Assembly (NCBI RefSeq): GCF_028330965.1
Contig: NZ_JAQMUB010000045.1
Span: 1-64,000, forward strand
Reading direction: 5' to 3'
Length of the DNA stretch: 64,000 bases
DNA from: Oscillatoria sp. CS-180
Lineage (GTDB): Bacteria > Cyanobacteriota > Cyanobacteriia > Phormidesmidales > Phormidesmidaceae
The notes under the pieces are model-generated. The model had not been told where the DNA came from and searched no databases. It saw only the letters and a program-made list of their open reading frames with translations. Numbering within the stretch: the stretch's first letter is position 1; each line of letters starts with the position of its first letter. Positions 26,581-34,383 of the stretch are shown here, piece by piece. The translations under genes were made by a program, and so were the position numbers.

Positions 26581-26647
26581 GGCATCCAACAGCGTCCGAA
26601 TGCTGGTAATAGCTTGCCGTTCTGTCCTGATGGAACCGGGAACGGCC
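26581..26647 (-). repeat. Interspersed repeat, copy D
   Basis: The reverse strand reads GGCCGTTCCCGGTTCCATCA followed by GGACAGAACGGCAAGC, related to copies A, B and C but diverged. It lies in the 592-bp spacer 26370-26961, which also has an inverted repeat and a terminator and no gene. Confidence 0.45.
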
Positions 26648-26703
26648 ATATCTTATGTAAGGATTTCAGCCTACAAGACATCAGGATTGTTCGCCAAACA
26701 ACA

Positions 26704-26732
26704 TTTTTATTGAAAACAGCTTGCAATAAAAA
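26704..26732. promoter_or_regulatory. 9-bp perfect inverted repeat, possible operator
   Basis: TTTTTATTG (26704-26712) and CAATAAAAA (26724-26732) form a perfect inverted repeat with an 11-base centre. A related pair (TTATTG...CAATAAGG) follows at about 26748-26772. The arrangement fits a two-site operator or small-RNA promoter region; no regulator can be named. Confidence 0.35.
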
Positions 26733-26811
26733 CCAGGATTGGGTACTTTATTGTAAGTAAAACTCAATAAGGAAAAGCCAATTGCGACTTTAGCTTGTAG
26801 CCGAAGGCTCT

Positions 26812-26838
26812 AAAACCCTTTCCTGCCAAGGGTTTTTT
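26812..26838 (+). terminator. Intrinsic terminator in spacer, plus strand
   Basis: AAAACCCTT (26812-26820) pairs with AAGGGTTTT (26828-26836), followed by T-run to 26838. It is about 440 bp after the MscS stop and 120 bp before the next gene, so it may end a small RNA or act as an attenuator for the downstream operon. Confidence 0.65.
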
Positions 26839-26961
26839 CGGATTAACAACGATATAGAGATCTTTTATTGATGTAGGAAATGACTTGGTCTAGTCAGATG
26901 TATTCCTAGCAACATTAACCATTGCACCGCTCTTTTCTGTCTTCCTTACACGCAAGAGTCT

Positions 26962-27219
26962 ATGGACACCCTTGAAACAGATTTGCCAAGTCAGACCATT
27001 ACTCTGGAGCTTGATCCAATCGAGCGCTGGAATGCATTCGCTCGCTTGAAGGAGCTTTCAATCACCTGCCATTGCAGTTGTGGACAACCCCTACAAGTTG
27101 TAGTCGAAAGCCCGACAGCAGCCCTGCAAGTTTGGAGCATTGTTCGAAGATTGACACTCTCTCGCGATAGGACTGTGGAGCTGTTAGAAAACTGTTGGAG
27201 GCACGTAACGGACCGATGA
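26962..27219 (+). CDS. Small conserved protein with CHCSC motif
   Basis: An 85-residue protein with ITLELDPIERWNAFARLKELSITCHCSCGQPLQV, Cys at residues 35, 37 and 39, and a helical C-terminus. Its stop codon overlaps the ATG of the next gene (ATGA), so the two are translationally coupled. The Cys cluster might bind metal or Fe-S, in line with the ferredoxin-like partner (inference). No family name is known to me. Confidence 0.65.
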   Translation: MDTLETDLPSQTITLELDPIERWNAFARLKELSITCHCSCGQPLQVVVESPTAALQVWSIVRRLTLSRDRTVELLENCWRHVTDR

Positions 27220-27815
27220 AATCGAACTACGAAATTGATTTAGTATCAAAGGCTGAGCTAGGCCGCCCCCGAGGCGTCGTGCTCAAAGGTCAGTTTGTAG
27301 AAGTACTGCGATCTGAAAAGGGCAAGATCAAAGGTCTCGTCGTTCGAACTGATCGCCAAGACTATGCCATCAAATTACCAAAGTATTTACGGCCCGTCTT
27401 AGTGTGTGAGCTGTCTCCCAGTGCCTTCGTTCAGGTCTGGGCTTACCAAGACGAAGACAAGTGGCGCGGCATCAACATCATGCCTTTAGTTGATACTGAG
27501 GCGGCGGCGCTGCGAGAAGCTTGGGCAGACAGACCCCAACCCAAGCCAGAGGCTGAGACCCTGGAATCTCCGCGATCGCTCTGTGTCCAAGTGTGTACCA
27601 AAGGAAAATGCTTCAAGCAGGGTGGTAAGCAAATCTTACAAACGTTGCAGTCAGCAGCAGACACCAATCCTGATTTGCAGCATGTTTCTGTCAAAGGCGT
27701 CGGCTGTATGAAAGCGTGTAAGAAAGGTCCTAATATACGTCTTTCATCGTCTAACAAAGTCGTTAACGGAGTCACACCGGAACGAGCACTCTCTTTGATT
27801 TCCAAAAATTCATAG
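27216..27815 (+). CDS. Protein with C-terminal thioredoxin-like [2Fe-2S] ferredoxin domain
   Basis: 199 residues. The N-terminal half is a small beta-rich domain (GQFVEVLRSEKGKIKGLVVRT). The C-terminal half has CVQVCTKGKCFKQGG and GVGCMKACKKGPNI, the four-Cys pattern of thioredoxin-like [2Fe-2S] ferredoxins. The ATG at 27216 overlaps the previous stop codon, which fixes the start. Electron-transfer or Fe-S sensing role is likely but unproven. Confidence 0.75.
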   Translation: MKSNYEIDLVSKAELGRPRGVVLKGQFVEVLRSEKGKIKGLVVRTDRQDYAIKLPKYLRPVLVCELSPSAFVQVWAYQDEDKWRGINIMPLVDTEAAALREAWADRPQPKPEAETLESPRSLCVQVCTKGKCFKQGGKQILQTLQSAADTNPDLQHVSVKGVGCMKACKKGPNIRLSSSNKVVNGVTPERALSLISKNS

Positions 27816-27913
27816 CTTGTAGATGATTGAAGAGTTGGTGGGTAAGAGTAGCTATACGAACCGTCTTTTTTGACGAAAATGCCAAAAAAAGTCAGTCAAA
27901 GCAATTTATTTAA

Positions 27914-27958
27914 ACCAATCCCACACCTCCGGGATTCAGAAGATGTGGGAAAGTTGGT
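27914..27958. terminator. Large hairpin between convergent genes
   Basis: ACCAATCCCACA (27914-27925) pairs with TGTGGGA (27944-27950) and TTGGT (27954-27958), giving a 12-bp interrupted stem. It lies between the stop codons of the ferredoxin-domain gene (plus) and dps (minus) and likely helps end both transcripts. Confidence 0.45.
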
Positions 27959-27974
27959 CTGAAGTTCTGATGTT

Positions 27975-28511
27975 TTACCAACCTAACTTCAAGCTGTCTT
28001 TAGTCAGGAAATGGTCGAGATGATAAGCACGCTCTTCAGTTTTCAGCAAAATTTGCTCAAGTAAATAGCGAGTAGCGCGATCGCCCAAACTTTCTGCCTG
28101 ACTCGCCAAACGACGAAGCATTTCAATGACGGACTGCTCAGCACTAATATCATGCTCTATCATCACTCGGCAGCGATAAATATCATCTCCCTCAGGTTCG
28201 AAGCAGCTCAATTCAGCCAGTTTGCTGAACGAGAGCGCTGGAATGCCACCCAATCCGTGCAGTCTTTCTCCAACGTCGTGGGCATGTTCTTGAACCTCTT
28301 CATAGCTCTCAGAGAAATACTCATGGAGCATGTAATATTCAGAACCTTCTACAACAAAATGTTGTTTTTGGTATTGCAGATAAAGCGCTACAAAGCTCGC
28401 GTAGGCGATTCCCAGCCCTTCAACAATAGGCTCTGTAACTGGTTTATCCAGAAGAATGACATTCCCCGCAAGTTCGCCATAATTCTGTAAAAGGGTTTCT
28501 GTAATTGGCAT
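27975..28511 (-). CDS. dps: Dps-family ferritin-like DNA-binding protein
   Basis: 178 residues with the Dps four-helix bundle. Ferroxidase-type residues appear in YYMLHEYFSESYEEVQEHAHDVGERLHGLGG, then RVMIEHDISAEQSVIEMLRR. Dps oxidises and stores iron and protects DNA from peroxide. The ATG at 28511 has GAGGGAGA just upstream; an earlier in-frame Met at 28541 is less likely. It is divergent from a Fur/PerR-type regulator across a 273-bp spacer. Confidence 0.8.
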   Translation of the reverse strand: MPITETLLQNYGELAGNVILLDKPVTEPIVEGLGIAYASFVALYLQYQKQHFVVEGSEYYMLHEYFSESYEEVQEHAHDVGERLHGLGGIPALSFSKLAELSCFEPEGDDIYRCRVMIEHDISAEQSVIEMLRRLASQAESLGDRATRYLLEQILLKTEERAYHLDHFLTKDSLKLGW

Positions 28512-28784
28512 GTTCTCTCCCTCGCTATTAGCAAAATACAAACTTCAAACGACTCGTTTGGATCTATCAAGTATAGATCTAGAAATTTGTAAGTACCTAT
28601 TGAGCTTATCGTTCTTTTCAGATTTTTTCAGCTTAACTAAAGGCAAATTATCAGGGGTTATCTACTCATCTTTTTGTCGTATTTCTTGGTATTGAAAACC
28701 ACTATCGATAAGTTTGGAAAGTTGTACTGAAAACATTTTTCAATAGTCAATTATTTGGGTTGTGTCAATCAAAAATGGTTTCTC

Positions 28785-29225
28785 ATGAGTTCGAAATCTG
28801 AAGTCTTCAAAGTTCTCCTAAATCAAGAAGGGTTTCGTCTCACGAACCAGCGCAAAAAAATACTCGAAGTTATCAAAGAGGCTCCTGATGGTCAACATCT
28901 CAGCGCTGAGGATATCTATCAGAAGCTTTCGGGGAATGGCGAAAAGATTGGCGTTTCAACCGTTTACAGAGCGCTACATCTTTTGGTGGATCTGGGTGTA
29001 TTGAGAGAGCTGACACTAGCTGAGGAGCGCAAATTCTATGAGCTTTGTAATCCTTTAGCCAGTACTCACCATCATTTAGTGTGTACACAATGCGGCAAAG
29101 TCCAGGAATTCGAAGACGCTTCAGTCCTCAACTTAGGCACTGATGAAGCCATCAGTCGAGGGTTTTCCCCTCTGGATTGCCAATTTATTGTCTACGGGAT
29201 TTGCTCGGATTGTGTTTACCCCTAA
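28785..29225 (+). CDS. Fur/PerR family metal- or peroxide-responsive repressor
   Basis: A 146-residue Fur-family protein. The winged helix holds RLTNQRKKILEVI and VSTVYRALHLLVDLGVLREL. The metal-binding half has STHHHLVCTQCGKVQEF, and a second CxxC (CSDC) near the C-terminus for the structural zinc. Placement opposite dps makes a PerR role attractive (inference). A longer reading from 28755 adds ten residues, but family starts and conservation favour 28785. Its stop codon overlaps that of the convergent JAMM gene. Confidence 0.8.
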   Translation: MSSKSEVFKVLLNQEGFRLTNQRKKILEVIKEAPDGQHLSAEDIYQKLSGNGEKIGVSTVYRALHLLVDLGVLRELTLAEERKFYELCNPLASTHHHLVCTQCGKVQEFEDASVLNLGTDEAISRGFSPLDCQFIVYGICSDCVYP

Positions 29226-29698
29226 TATTGCTTCTTACTGTCAATAACAACTTCTAACTGAAAGCGCCCCTCGTCGTCTAACCGCCAACTCGCAATCGTT
29301 GTGACTTTGCCCGCAATGACGGACAAGATCGGGTAGGAATAGTCTGACCAGGCCAACTGGCGATCGCGCTCAGATGGTACAGCAGGGTGATCAGGGTGCG
29401 AATGATAAACGCCTAAAACAACCCACCCTTGCTCACGGACATATCGTTGAGCCATCATCAAGGCTTGGGGATCAACCCAGTATCGGCTACGTTTACTGAC
29501 CGTAGATGCATCACTATCGGCAAACGGATTAACCGATGTCGTCCAATCATTATTTAAGGGTCGAAGTTCACAAACCTGGCGATCGCCCTGCTTTGGGTCA
29601 TGAGTCCCTAATAGCAAGCCGCAGCATTCCTCCGGATAGGTCTGTTCCGCGTGGACCCTCATGGTATGAATCTGATCCGGTTGAAAAATTAACGCCAT
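29222..29698 (-). CDS. M67 (JAMM/MPN+) metallopeptidase
   Basis: 158 residues with the JAMM zinc motif: Glu in YPEECCGLLLG, then HSHPDHPAVPSERDRQLAW (HxH and Asp). Such proteins remove ubiquitin-like sulfur carriers or cysteine adducts. The likely start is the ATG at 29698 (MALIFQPDQIH). It lies four bases after the T-run of a terminator hairpin, with no Shine-Dalgarno site, so expression may depend on read-through or on an unusual leader. Its stop overlaps the Fur gene stop (CTAA). Confidence 0.8.
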   Translation of the reverse strand: MALIFQPDQIHTMRVHAEQTYPEECCGLLLGTHDPKQGDRQVCELRPLNNDWTTSVNPFADSDASTVSKRSRYWVDPQALMMAQRYVREQGWVVLGVYHSHPDHPAVPSERDRQLAWSDYSYPILSVIAGKVTTIASWRLDDEGRFQLEVVIDSKKQY

Positions 29699-29702
29699 CA
29701 AC

Positions 29703-29733
29703 AAAAAAAGGTAGGGAGTAACCAATCCCTACC
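29703..29733 (-). terminator. Intrinsic terminator ending the thrS-downstream RNA
   Basis: On the minus strand GGTAGGGA (29733-29726) pairs perfectly with TCCCTACC (29717-29710), followed by seven T (29709-29703). The next start codon follows after four bases. Confidence 0.8.
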
Positions 29734-29852
29734 TCTTCACATTCGCGTAAAGGTCAATACTTGCTGAGACGAGACTCTACGGAGAAGGTTCCCCGGGGCA
29801 GGGATGAAACGCCTCATGAGAAGCCAAACAGCGGCTAGTACTGCTACGCGAA
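29734..29852 (-). ncRNA. Candidate structured RNA between thrS and the M67 gene
   Basis: On the minus strand TTCGCGTA (29852-29845) pairs exactly with TACGCGAA (29749-29742). Inside, AGTACT pairs with AGTATT, TGAGGCG pairs with CGTCTCA, and AGCC/GGCT makes a small hairpin. The fold is closed by the terminator at 29703-29733. No known family is recognised: tmRNA tag codons, RNase P and SRP signatures are absent. It could be an independent small RNA or a cis-acting leader. Boundaries are approximate. Confidence 0.45.
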
Positions 29853-29975
29853 AGTCAAAATGCAGAATTCAAGACCAAGGCGGATAAGCTTTCTTGTTGT
29901 TTTGAAAGGGTGAGCCTATTTCTGCCGGAATGTCTAGGAATCGCATCTGGCCAGGATTGAACGTTACGGCAGTGG

Positions 29976-31775
29976 CTAGAAATCGCCGTGAGCAGCGATC
30001 GCAGCCTGCAATCTTTCAATCACTTCATCGACAGGAATTACGCCCAGTTCTCCAGCAGCACGAGTTCGAATGCTGAGAGCATTGGCCTCTTGCTCTTTGG
30101 CTCCCACAATCGCCATGACCGGAATCTTGCCTTTCTCGCCGTTGCGGATGAGTTTACCGAGGCGATCGCCGCTGGTATCCACCTCAGCCCGAATGCCTTG
30201 CTGCCTCATGCGGTCAACGATCTGCTGTGCGTAGCCCATCAGTTCAGACGTCACTGGCAGTAAACGAATTTGCTCCGGCGCCAGCCAGACTGGAAAATCG
30301 CCTGCGTACTCTTCAATCAAAATGCCAATCAGCCGTTCCAAAGACCCAAAAGGAGCACGGTGAATCATTACAGGACGCTGACGACTACCATCCTCAGCGA
30401 CATACTGTAAATCAAACCGTTCAGGTAAATTGTAATCAACTTGAACGGTGCCCAGCTGCCATTGTCGATCAAGAGCATCTTGTACAATGAAATCCAGTTT
30501 GGGACCATAGAAAGCGGCTTCACCAATGCCTTCAAAATGGCTCATACCCAATGTTTCAACGGCTCGACGGATAGCATTCTGAGATTTTTCCCATGCTTCG
30601 TCAGAGCCAATATATTTGTCAGAGTCAGGGTCTCGGAAACTGAGTCGTGCCTTGAAAGATGTGTCCATCTTCAAAGCCTTTAGCACTGCCTGAATTAGGT
30701 CAACAACCTTGAGAAACTCGTCATCTAGCTGTTCCGGCGTTACAAATAGGTGAGCATCATCCTGCGTAAAGCCGCGTACTCGCGTTAGACCGCCCAACTC
30801 TCCTGACTGCTCATAGCGATATACAGTACCGAATTCCGCCAGGCGAATGGGCAAATCCCGATAGGAGCGCAGCTCAGACTGATAAATCTGTACGTGGAAG
30901 GGACAGTTCATCGCCTTCAGGACAAATCCCTCGTCTTCCGACTCGCCCATCATAGGAAACAAGTCTTCTTTATACTTCTGCCAATGTCCTGATGTCTTAA
31001 ACAAGTCCACTCGACCCACATGAGGCGTCACCACAGGCTGATAGCCGCGCTTTACCTGCTCTTGTTTAAGAAAATCTTCCAAGGTCGATCGCAATACCGT
31101 GCCCTTAGGGGTCCACAAGGGTAATCCCGGTCCCACCACATCGCTGAACACGAACAGCCCTAATTCCCTTCCTAGTTTACGATGGTCACGGCGCTTCGCT
31201 TCTTCACGCCGTCGCTTGTACTCTGCCAACTGTTCTGGTGTTTCCCAAGCCGTTCCATAAATACGCTGAAGCTGTGCTCGATTAGAATCACCACGCCAAT
31301 AAGCCCCTGCCACCTTCTCTAGTTCAAAGGCTTTAGGATGCAAAACCTTAGTGGACTCAACGTGGGGACCCGAACACAAATCCCACCACTGATCGCCAAG
31401 GTGATACAGCGTAATGGGGTCCTCTAGCCCCTCTAGGATTTCAAGCTTGTAGGGTTCGTTGAGTTCTGCAATACGGCGCTTGGCTTCCTCACGGCTAACT
31501 TCCTCGCGTTCGACCGATAACCCCTGATTGATGATCTTGATCATCTGCTTTTTGATTGCTTTCAGGTCTTTCTCAGTAAAAGGTTCCGGATTGTCAAAGT
31601 CATAGTAAAAGCCATAGTCAATCGAAGGACCAATGGTTACCTGTGCCTTAGGAAACAATTTCTGCACTGCCATTGCCATCACATGAGAAAAGGTGTGACG
31701 GATGCGCCTAAGATTTTCAGATTCGCTAGTGCGAGGTAAATGGATCTTTTCAGAGGAGTCGCCTGCGTGGTCCAT
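29976..31775 (-). CDS. thrS: Threonine-tRNA ligase
   Basis: A 599-residue class II synthetase. The editing domain shows HTFSHVMAMAV; the catalytic core has MNCPFH (zinc Cys), the motif 2 region FGTVYRYEQSGELGGLTRVRGF and HRAPFGSLERLIGILIEEYAG (motif 3). The C-terminal anticodon domain follows. It begins directly with the editing domain, so the N-terminal TGS domain found in E. coli ThrRS is missing, as in some cyanobacterial enzymes. Charges tRNA-Thr. Confidence 0.93.
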   Translation of the reverse strand: MDHAGDSSEKIHLPRTSESENLRRIRHTFSHVMAMAVQKLFPKAQVTIGPSIDYGFYYDFDNPEPFTEKDLKAIKKQMIKIINQGLSVEREEVSREEAKRRIAELNEPYKLEILEGLEDPITLYHLGDQWWDLCSGPHVESTKVLHPKAFELEKVAGAYWRGDSNRAQLQRIYGTAWETPEQLAEYKRRREEAKRRDHRKLGRELGLFVFSDVVGPGLPLWTPKGTVLRSTLEDFLKQEQVKRGYQPVVTPHVGRVDLFKTSGHWQKYKEDLFPMMGESEDEGFVLKAMNCPFHVQIYQSELRSYRDLPIRLAEFGTVYRYEQSGELGGLTRVRGFTQDDAHLFVTPEQLDDEFLKVVDLIQAVLKALKMDTSFKARLSFRDPDSDKYIGSDEAWEKSQNAIRRAVETLGMSHFEGIGEAAFYGPKLDFIVQDALDRQWQLGTVQVDYNLPERFDLQYVAEDGSRQRPVMIHRAPFGSLERLIGILIEEYAGDFPVWLAPEQIRLLPVTSELMGYAQQIVDRMRQQGIRAEVDTSGDRLGKLIRNGEKGKIPVMAIVGAKEQEANALSIRTRAAGELGVIPVDEVIERLQAAIAAHGDF

Positions 31776-32348
31776 AGGAAGAGCGAAGAGATGTCAGAAC
31801 GATAATTCTACAGCGTAAGGCAAAGGCTCATGCTGTTTGCAGCATCTTCAGTGTAATCTTTGCAGCCGCAGTTATGTTGAGGCTGATCCTGAACTGTAGA
31901 GATGCCACTGGTCTTTGATTTTCTGTGTCCGCAAAGAGGTGTTCTTATCTTCATACGGCTGTTTTCAAATATATTCGTCTGCGTTCCTGATGGAGACAAT
32001 TTGAAGTGTTATGTTATCTAGGCGTTTACAGTGCCAGATTTGACGCCTGGGCAGAGTCATCATGGTTTGACTGGTTCGGTTAACCGAGCTTAAGTTTCCT
32101 CGAATGATGTACGTTCTTGTGCTATCTTGTGCAACTGAAAACGAAATAAGCAGCGTTTCAATAGTTTCAGAGGCTGTTTAGACTTTTTTCACCGCTACGG
32201 GAGAAGATTGAGTGAGTGTTTAGCACGGTAAAGCGAGTGCTGAGCGTCTATGCCAAGCTTTGCAGCGAGTGAAGTTCTTTTCTACTAAGCCCTTGAGAGG
32301 CGATCCGACTGTTTTTGTAATTTTGTGAAAGGTTTTTCAAACGCGAAT
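31776..32348. other. Spacer with no recognisable gene
   Basis: A 573-bp gap between divergent thrS and the DUF4327-like gene. It contains several short direct and inverted motifs but no sustained frame, tRNA or clear terminator. It must hold both promoters. Confidence 0.4.
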
Positions 32349-32582
32349 ATGAGTGAAACCACAACCAGCCAAAAGGTTATTCACCCGATGGCCAAGTTTC
32401 AAAGGCAAGTGCAGACGTTGGTCAAGCGACAAGTCGTAAAGCCAAGCGACAGTATTTGGAAAATTGCGTTTCTGTTTGGCGATGAATGGTCCCACTGGCG
32501 CAAAGAATTAGAAGACTTTGATTTTTCTACTAAGGATCCCATCAGCGATTTGCTGGCGGTTGAGTCTTGGGAAGATGAGTAA
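32349..32582 (+). CDS. DUF4327-like small protein
   Basis: 77 residues starting MSETTTSQKVIHPMAKFQRQV. The second half, SIWKIAFLFGDEWSHWRKELEDFDFSTKDPISDLLAVESWEDE, follows the DUF4327 pattern of small cyanobacterial proteins. The ATG at 32349 gives the family-like start; an upstream TTG/GTG reading adds only eight residues. Soluble, acidic C-terminus, function unknown. Confidence 0.6.
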   Translation: MSETTTSQKVIHPMAKFQRQVQTLVKRQVVKPSDSIWKIAFLFGDEWSHWRKELEDFDFSTKDPISDLLAVESWEDE

Positions 32583-32640
32583 AGCGCGATCGCTTTCCTC
32601 TTCGTCCGTCAAACTCTCCAGCCTCAATAGATGGCGTACT

Positions 32641-33507
32641 CTAGGCGAAAACAACAGTGCGATTGCCGTAGACCAAAACGCGGTTTTGTAAGTGCAGTCG
32701 AACGCCCCGGGCAAGGACAATTCTTTCGAGATCCTTGCCCTTCCGAATAAGATCTTTGACATCGTCGCGGTGGGTAATCCGTACAACGTCCTGCTCGATG
32801 ATTGGCCCGGCATCTAGATCTTCAGTAACGTAGTGAGCCGTTGCTCCAATAATCTTCACACCGCGTTCGTGGGCACGGTGGTACGGTTGCGCTCCCATAA
32901 AAGCGGGCAGGAAAGAGTGATGAATGTTAATGACTTTGGAGAAGTGAGTCAAAAAATCACCGCTCAAAATTTGCATATATTTTGCCAACACAACTAGATC
33001 GATTTTGTATTGCTTAAGAATCTCAAGCTGTTTCTTCTCTTGTTCGGCTTTGGTCTCCTTGGCAACAGGGAGGTATTGAAAATCAATGCCGAACTGGTCG
33101 GCAGTGGGTTTAAGGGTGGTGTGATTGCTGATAATGAGCGGGATTTCAGCGGCAAATTCTTTGGCTTGGTGACGCCACAGCAGATCCAGCAGGCAGTGAT
33201 CTTGGCGGCTCACCCAAATAGCAATGCGAGGAATGGCGTCTGAGAAGCGCAGCTGCCACTGAGCCTGTAGCGGTTGGGCGATCGCGCTAAAGGCAGGTCC
33301 AATCAAATCACGGGGCAGATTAAACCCCTCTAAGCCCCACTCAATCCGGGATAGGAAAAGACCACTGGGTTCATCCCGATGCTGATCGGCATGAATAATA
33401 TTTCCGCCATTCGAGTAGATAAAGTTAGCGATTTTTGCCACAAGTCCCTGCTGATCTGGGCAAGAGATTAATAGGGTGGCGGAAGGTGACGGAGGGCGGT
33501 GAGTCAT
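32641..33507 (-). CDS. purU: Formyltetrahydrofolate deformylase
   Basis: 288 residues. An N-terminal ACT domain (ATLLISCPDQQGLVAKIANFIYSNGGNI) precedes a formyl-transferase-like catalytic domain with NIHHSFLPAFMGAQPYHRAHERGVKIIGATAHYVTEDLDAGPIIEQ, where the HxSxLPxFxG, His and Asp motifs occur. The enzyme releases formate from 10-formyl-THF, balancing one-carbon pools and feeding PurT-type purine synthesis. The ACT domain suggests allosteric control, usually by methionine or glycine. Confidence 0.93.
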   Translation of the reverse strand: MTHRPPSPSATLLISCPDQQGLVAKIANFIYSNGGNIIHADQHRDEPSGLFLSRIEWGLEGFNLPRDLIGPAFSAIAQPLQAQWQLRFSDAIPRIAIWVSRQDHCLLDLLWRHQAKEFAAEIPLIISNHTTLKPTADQFGIDFQYLPVAKETKAEQEKKQLEILKQYKIDLVVLAKYMQILSGDFLTHFSKVINIHHSFLPAFMGAQPYHRAHERGVKIIGATAHYVTEDLDAGPIIEQDVVRITHRDDVKDLIRKGKDLERIVLARGVRLHLQNRVLVYGNRTVVFA

Positions 33508-33551
33508 ACTTTAGATGGGATCAGGGGCGTTAGTGCAGACGTTGAGCAAAG

Positions 33552-34379
33552 TTACTCTGGAGCGGTATTAACATCAGCATCTTCAGATAGCTCAGCATCG
33601 TCAGTGGAGTCTTCATCCGATTCAGAGTTGTCGATTGCCTCATCAGAATTGGTTGAATCATCTTCTGCGGCGAGTTCATCTAGGTCTTCTGCTTCAGACG
33701 GTTCAGAGTCCTCTGCTGTTTGAAAGGCTTCAGGATCATCGTCATCAGTATCGGATGTTTCGTCATTCGTTAACGTATCTTCCTCGCCAGGAGCAAGCGT
33801 TTCCACGATCGCCTTCCATTCTTCTAGGGGACGATCAACACCATTAATGATGTTTTCTGAAACAATCGCGGCATCGACCTCTCCCAATGCTTCTGGTAAC
33901 GGAAAGGCTTCCGGGTCTATCAGCGCGTAATAATTTTGACCGCTGAAGTCAGCATCTCCCAGAATTAGCGAGTGAGTATTGCCATCGGTCAGGGTCAAAT
34001 CTACCGTGGCGAAAGGGACTTCTAGTCCAAACTCAGCTTGGTTGTCGGCATCTAAGGTAATCGCTTGCACTAAGCCATCCGTCGTCAGGCGACTGAGGAG
34101 AAAGGCGATCGCCGCTTCCTCAGCAGGATGTTCCTCTGGCTCCGTCATCTGCCAAAGTCCTTCCTCATCTCGCTCGAAGGAGACAGCTTGGCCCTTGGTT
34201 TCGACGTGCAGTTCGGCGACATCAGCCTCGTCGAATGTAAATACAGGTGAGGCTTCGGACTCTCCTTGTGCAGTTGTTGAGTGGTTTGGGTTGGACTGCC
34301 GAGCCTGAGTGAGCAGGACTACGCCACCCAAAAGCAAAGCCACTGCCACTAAAGACACTGTGCTGCGCTGTAGCTTCAT
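33552..34379 (-). CDS. DUF4340 protein with acidic tail (ABC-type module)
   Basis: An N-terminal membrane anchor (about residues 7-24) is followed by a DUF4340 domain (FTFDEADVAELHVETKGQAVSFERDEEGLWQMTEP and GDADFSGQNYYALID). The C-terminal 75 residues are nearly all Asp, Glu, Ser and Thr. The gene starts four bases after the GldG-like gene's stop, so it belongs to the same operon as that gene and the permease. Such three-gene sets are linked to ABC-2 exporters. Substrate unknown. Confidence 0.75.
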   Translation of the reverse strand: MKLQRSTVSLVAVALLLGGVVLLTQARQSNPNHSTTAQGESEASPVFTFDEADVAELHVETKGQAVSFERDEEGLWQMTEPEEHPAEEAAIAFLLSRLTTDGLVQAITLDADNQAEFGLEVPFATVDLTLTDGNTHSLILGDADFSGQNYYALIDPEAFPLPEALGEVDAAIVSENIINGVDRPLEEWKAIVETLAPGEEDTLTNDETSDTDDDDPEAFQTAEDSEPSEAEDLDELAAEDDSTNSDEAIDNSESDEDSTDDAELSEDADVNTAPE

Positions 34380-34383
34380 ATCT

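Noticed and set aside
29787-29815. FMN-riboswitch-like motif (GGGGCAGGGATGAAA) on the plus strand
   Set aside because: The rest of the RFN element (ACCGGCGGT, GCCCGCGAG) is absent and no riboflavin gene follows in that direction.
29945-29965. tRNA T-loop-like GTTCAATCC on the minus strand
   Set aside because: Flanking arms do not pair and no cloverleaf can be drawn.
29703-29975. 6S RNA or tmRNA
   Set aside because: I could not match the central bubble of 6S or the tmRNA tag; the label is left open pending a covariance search.
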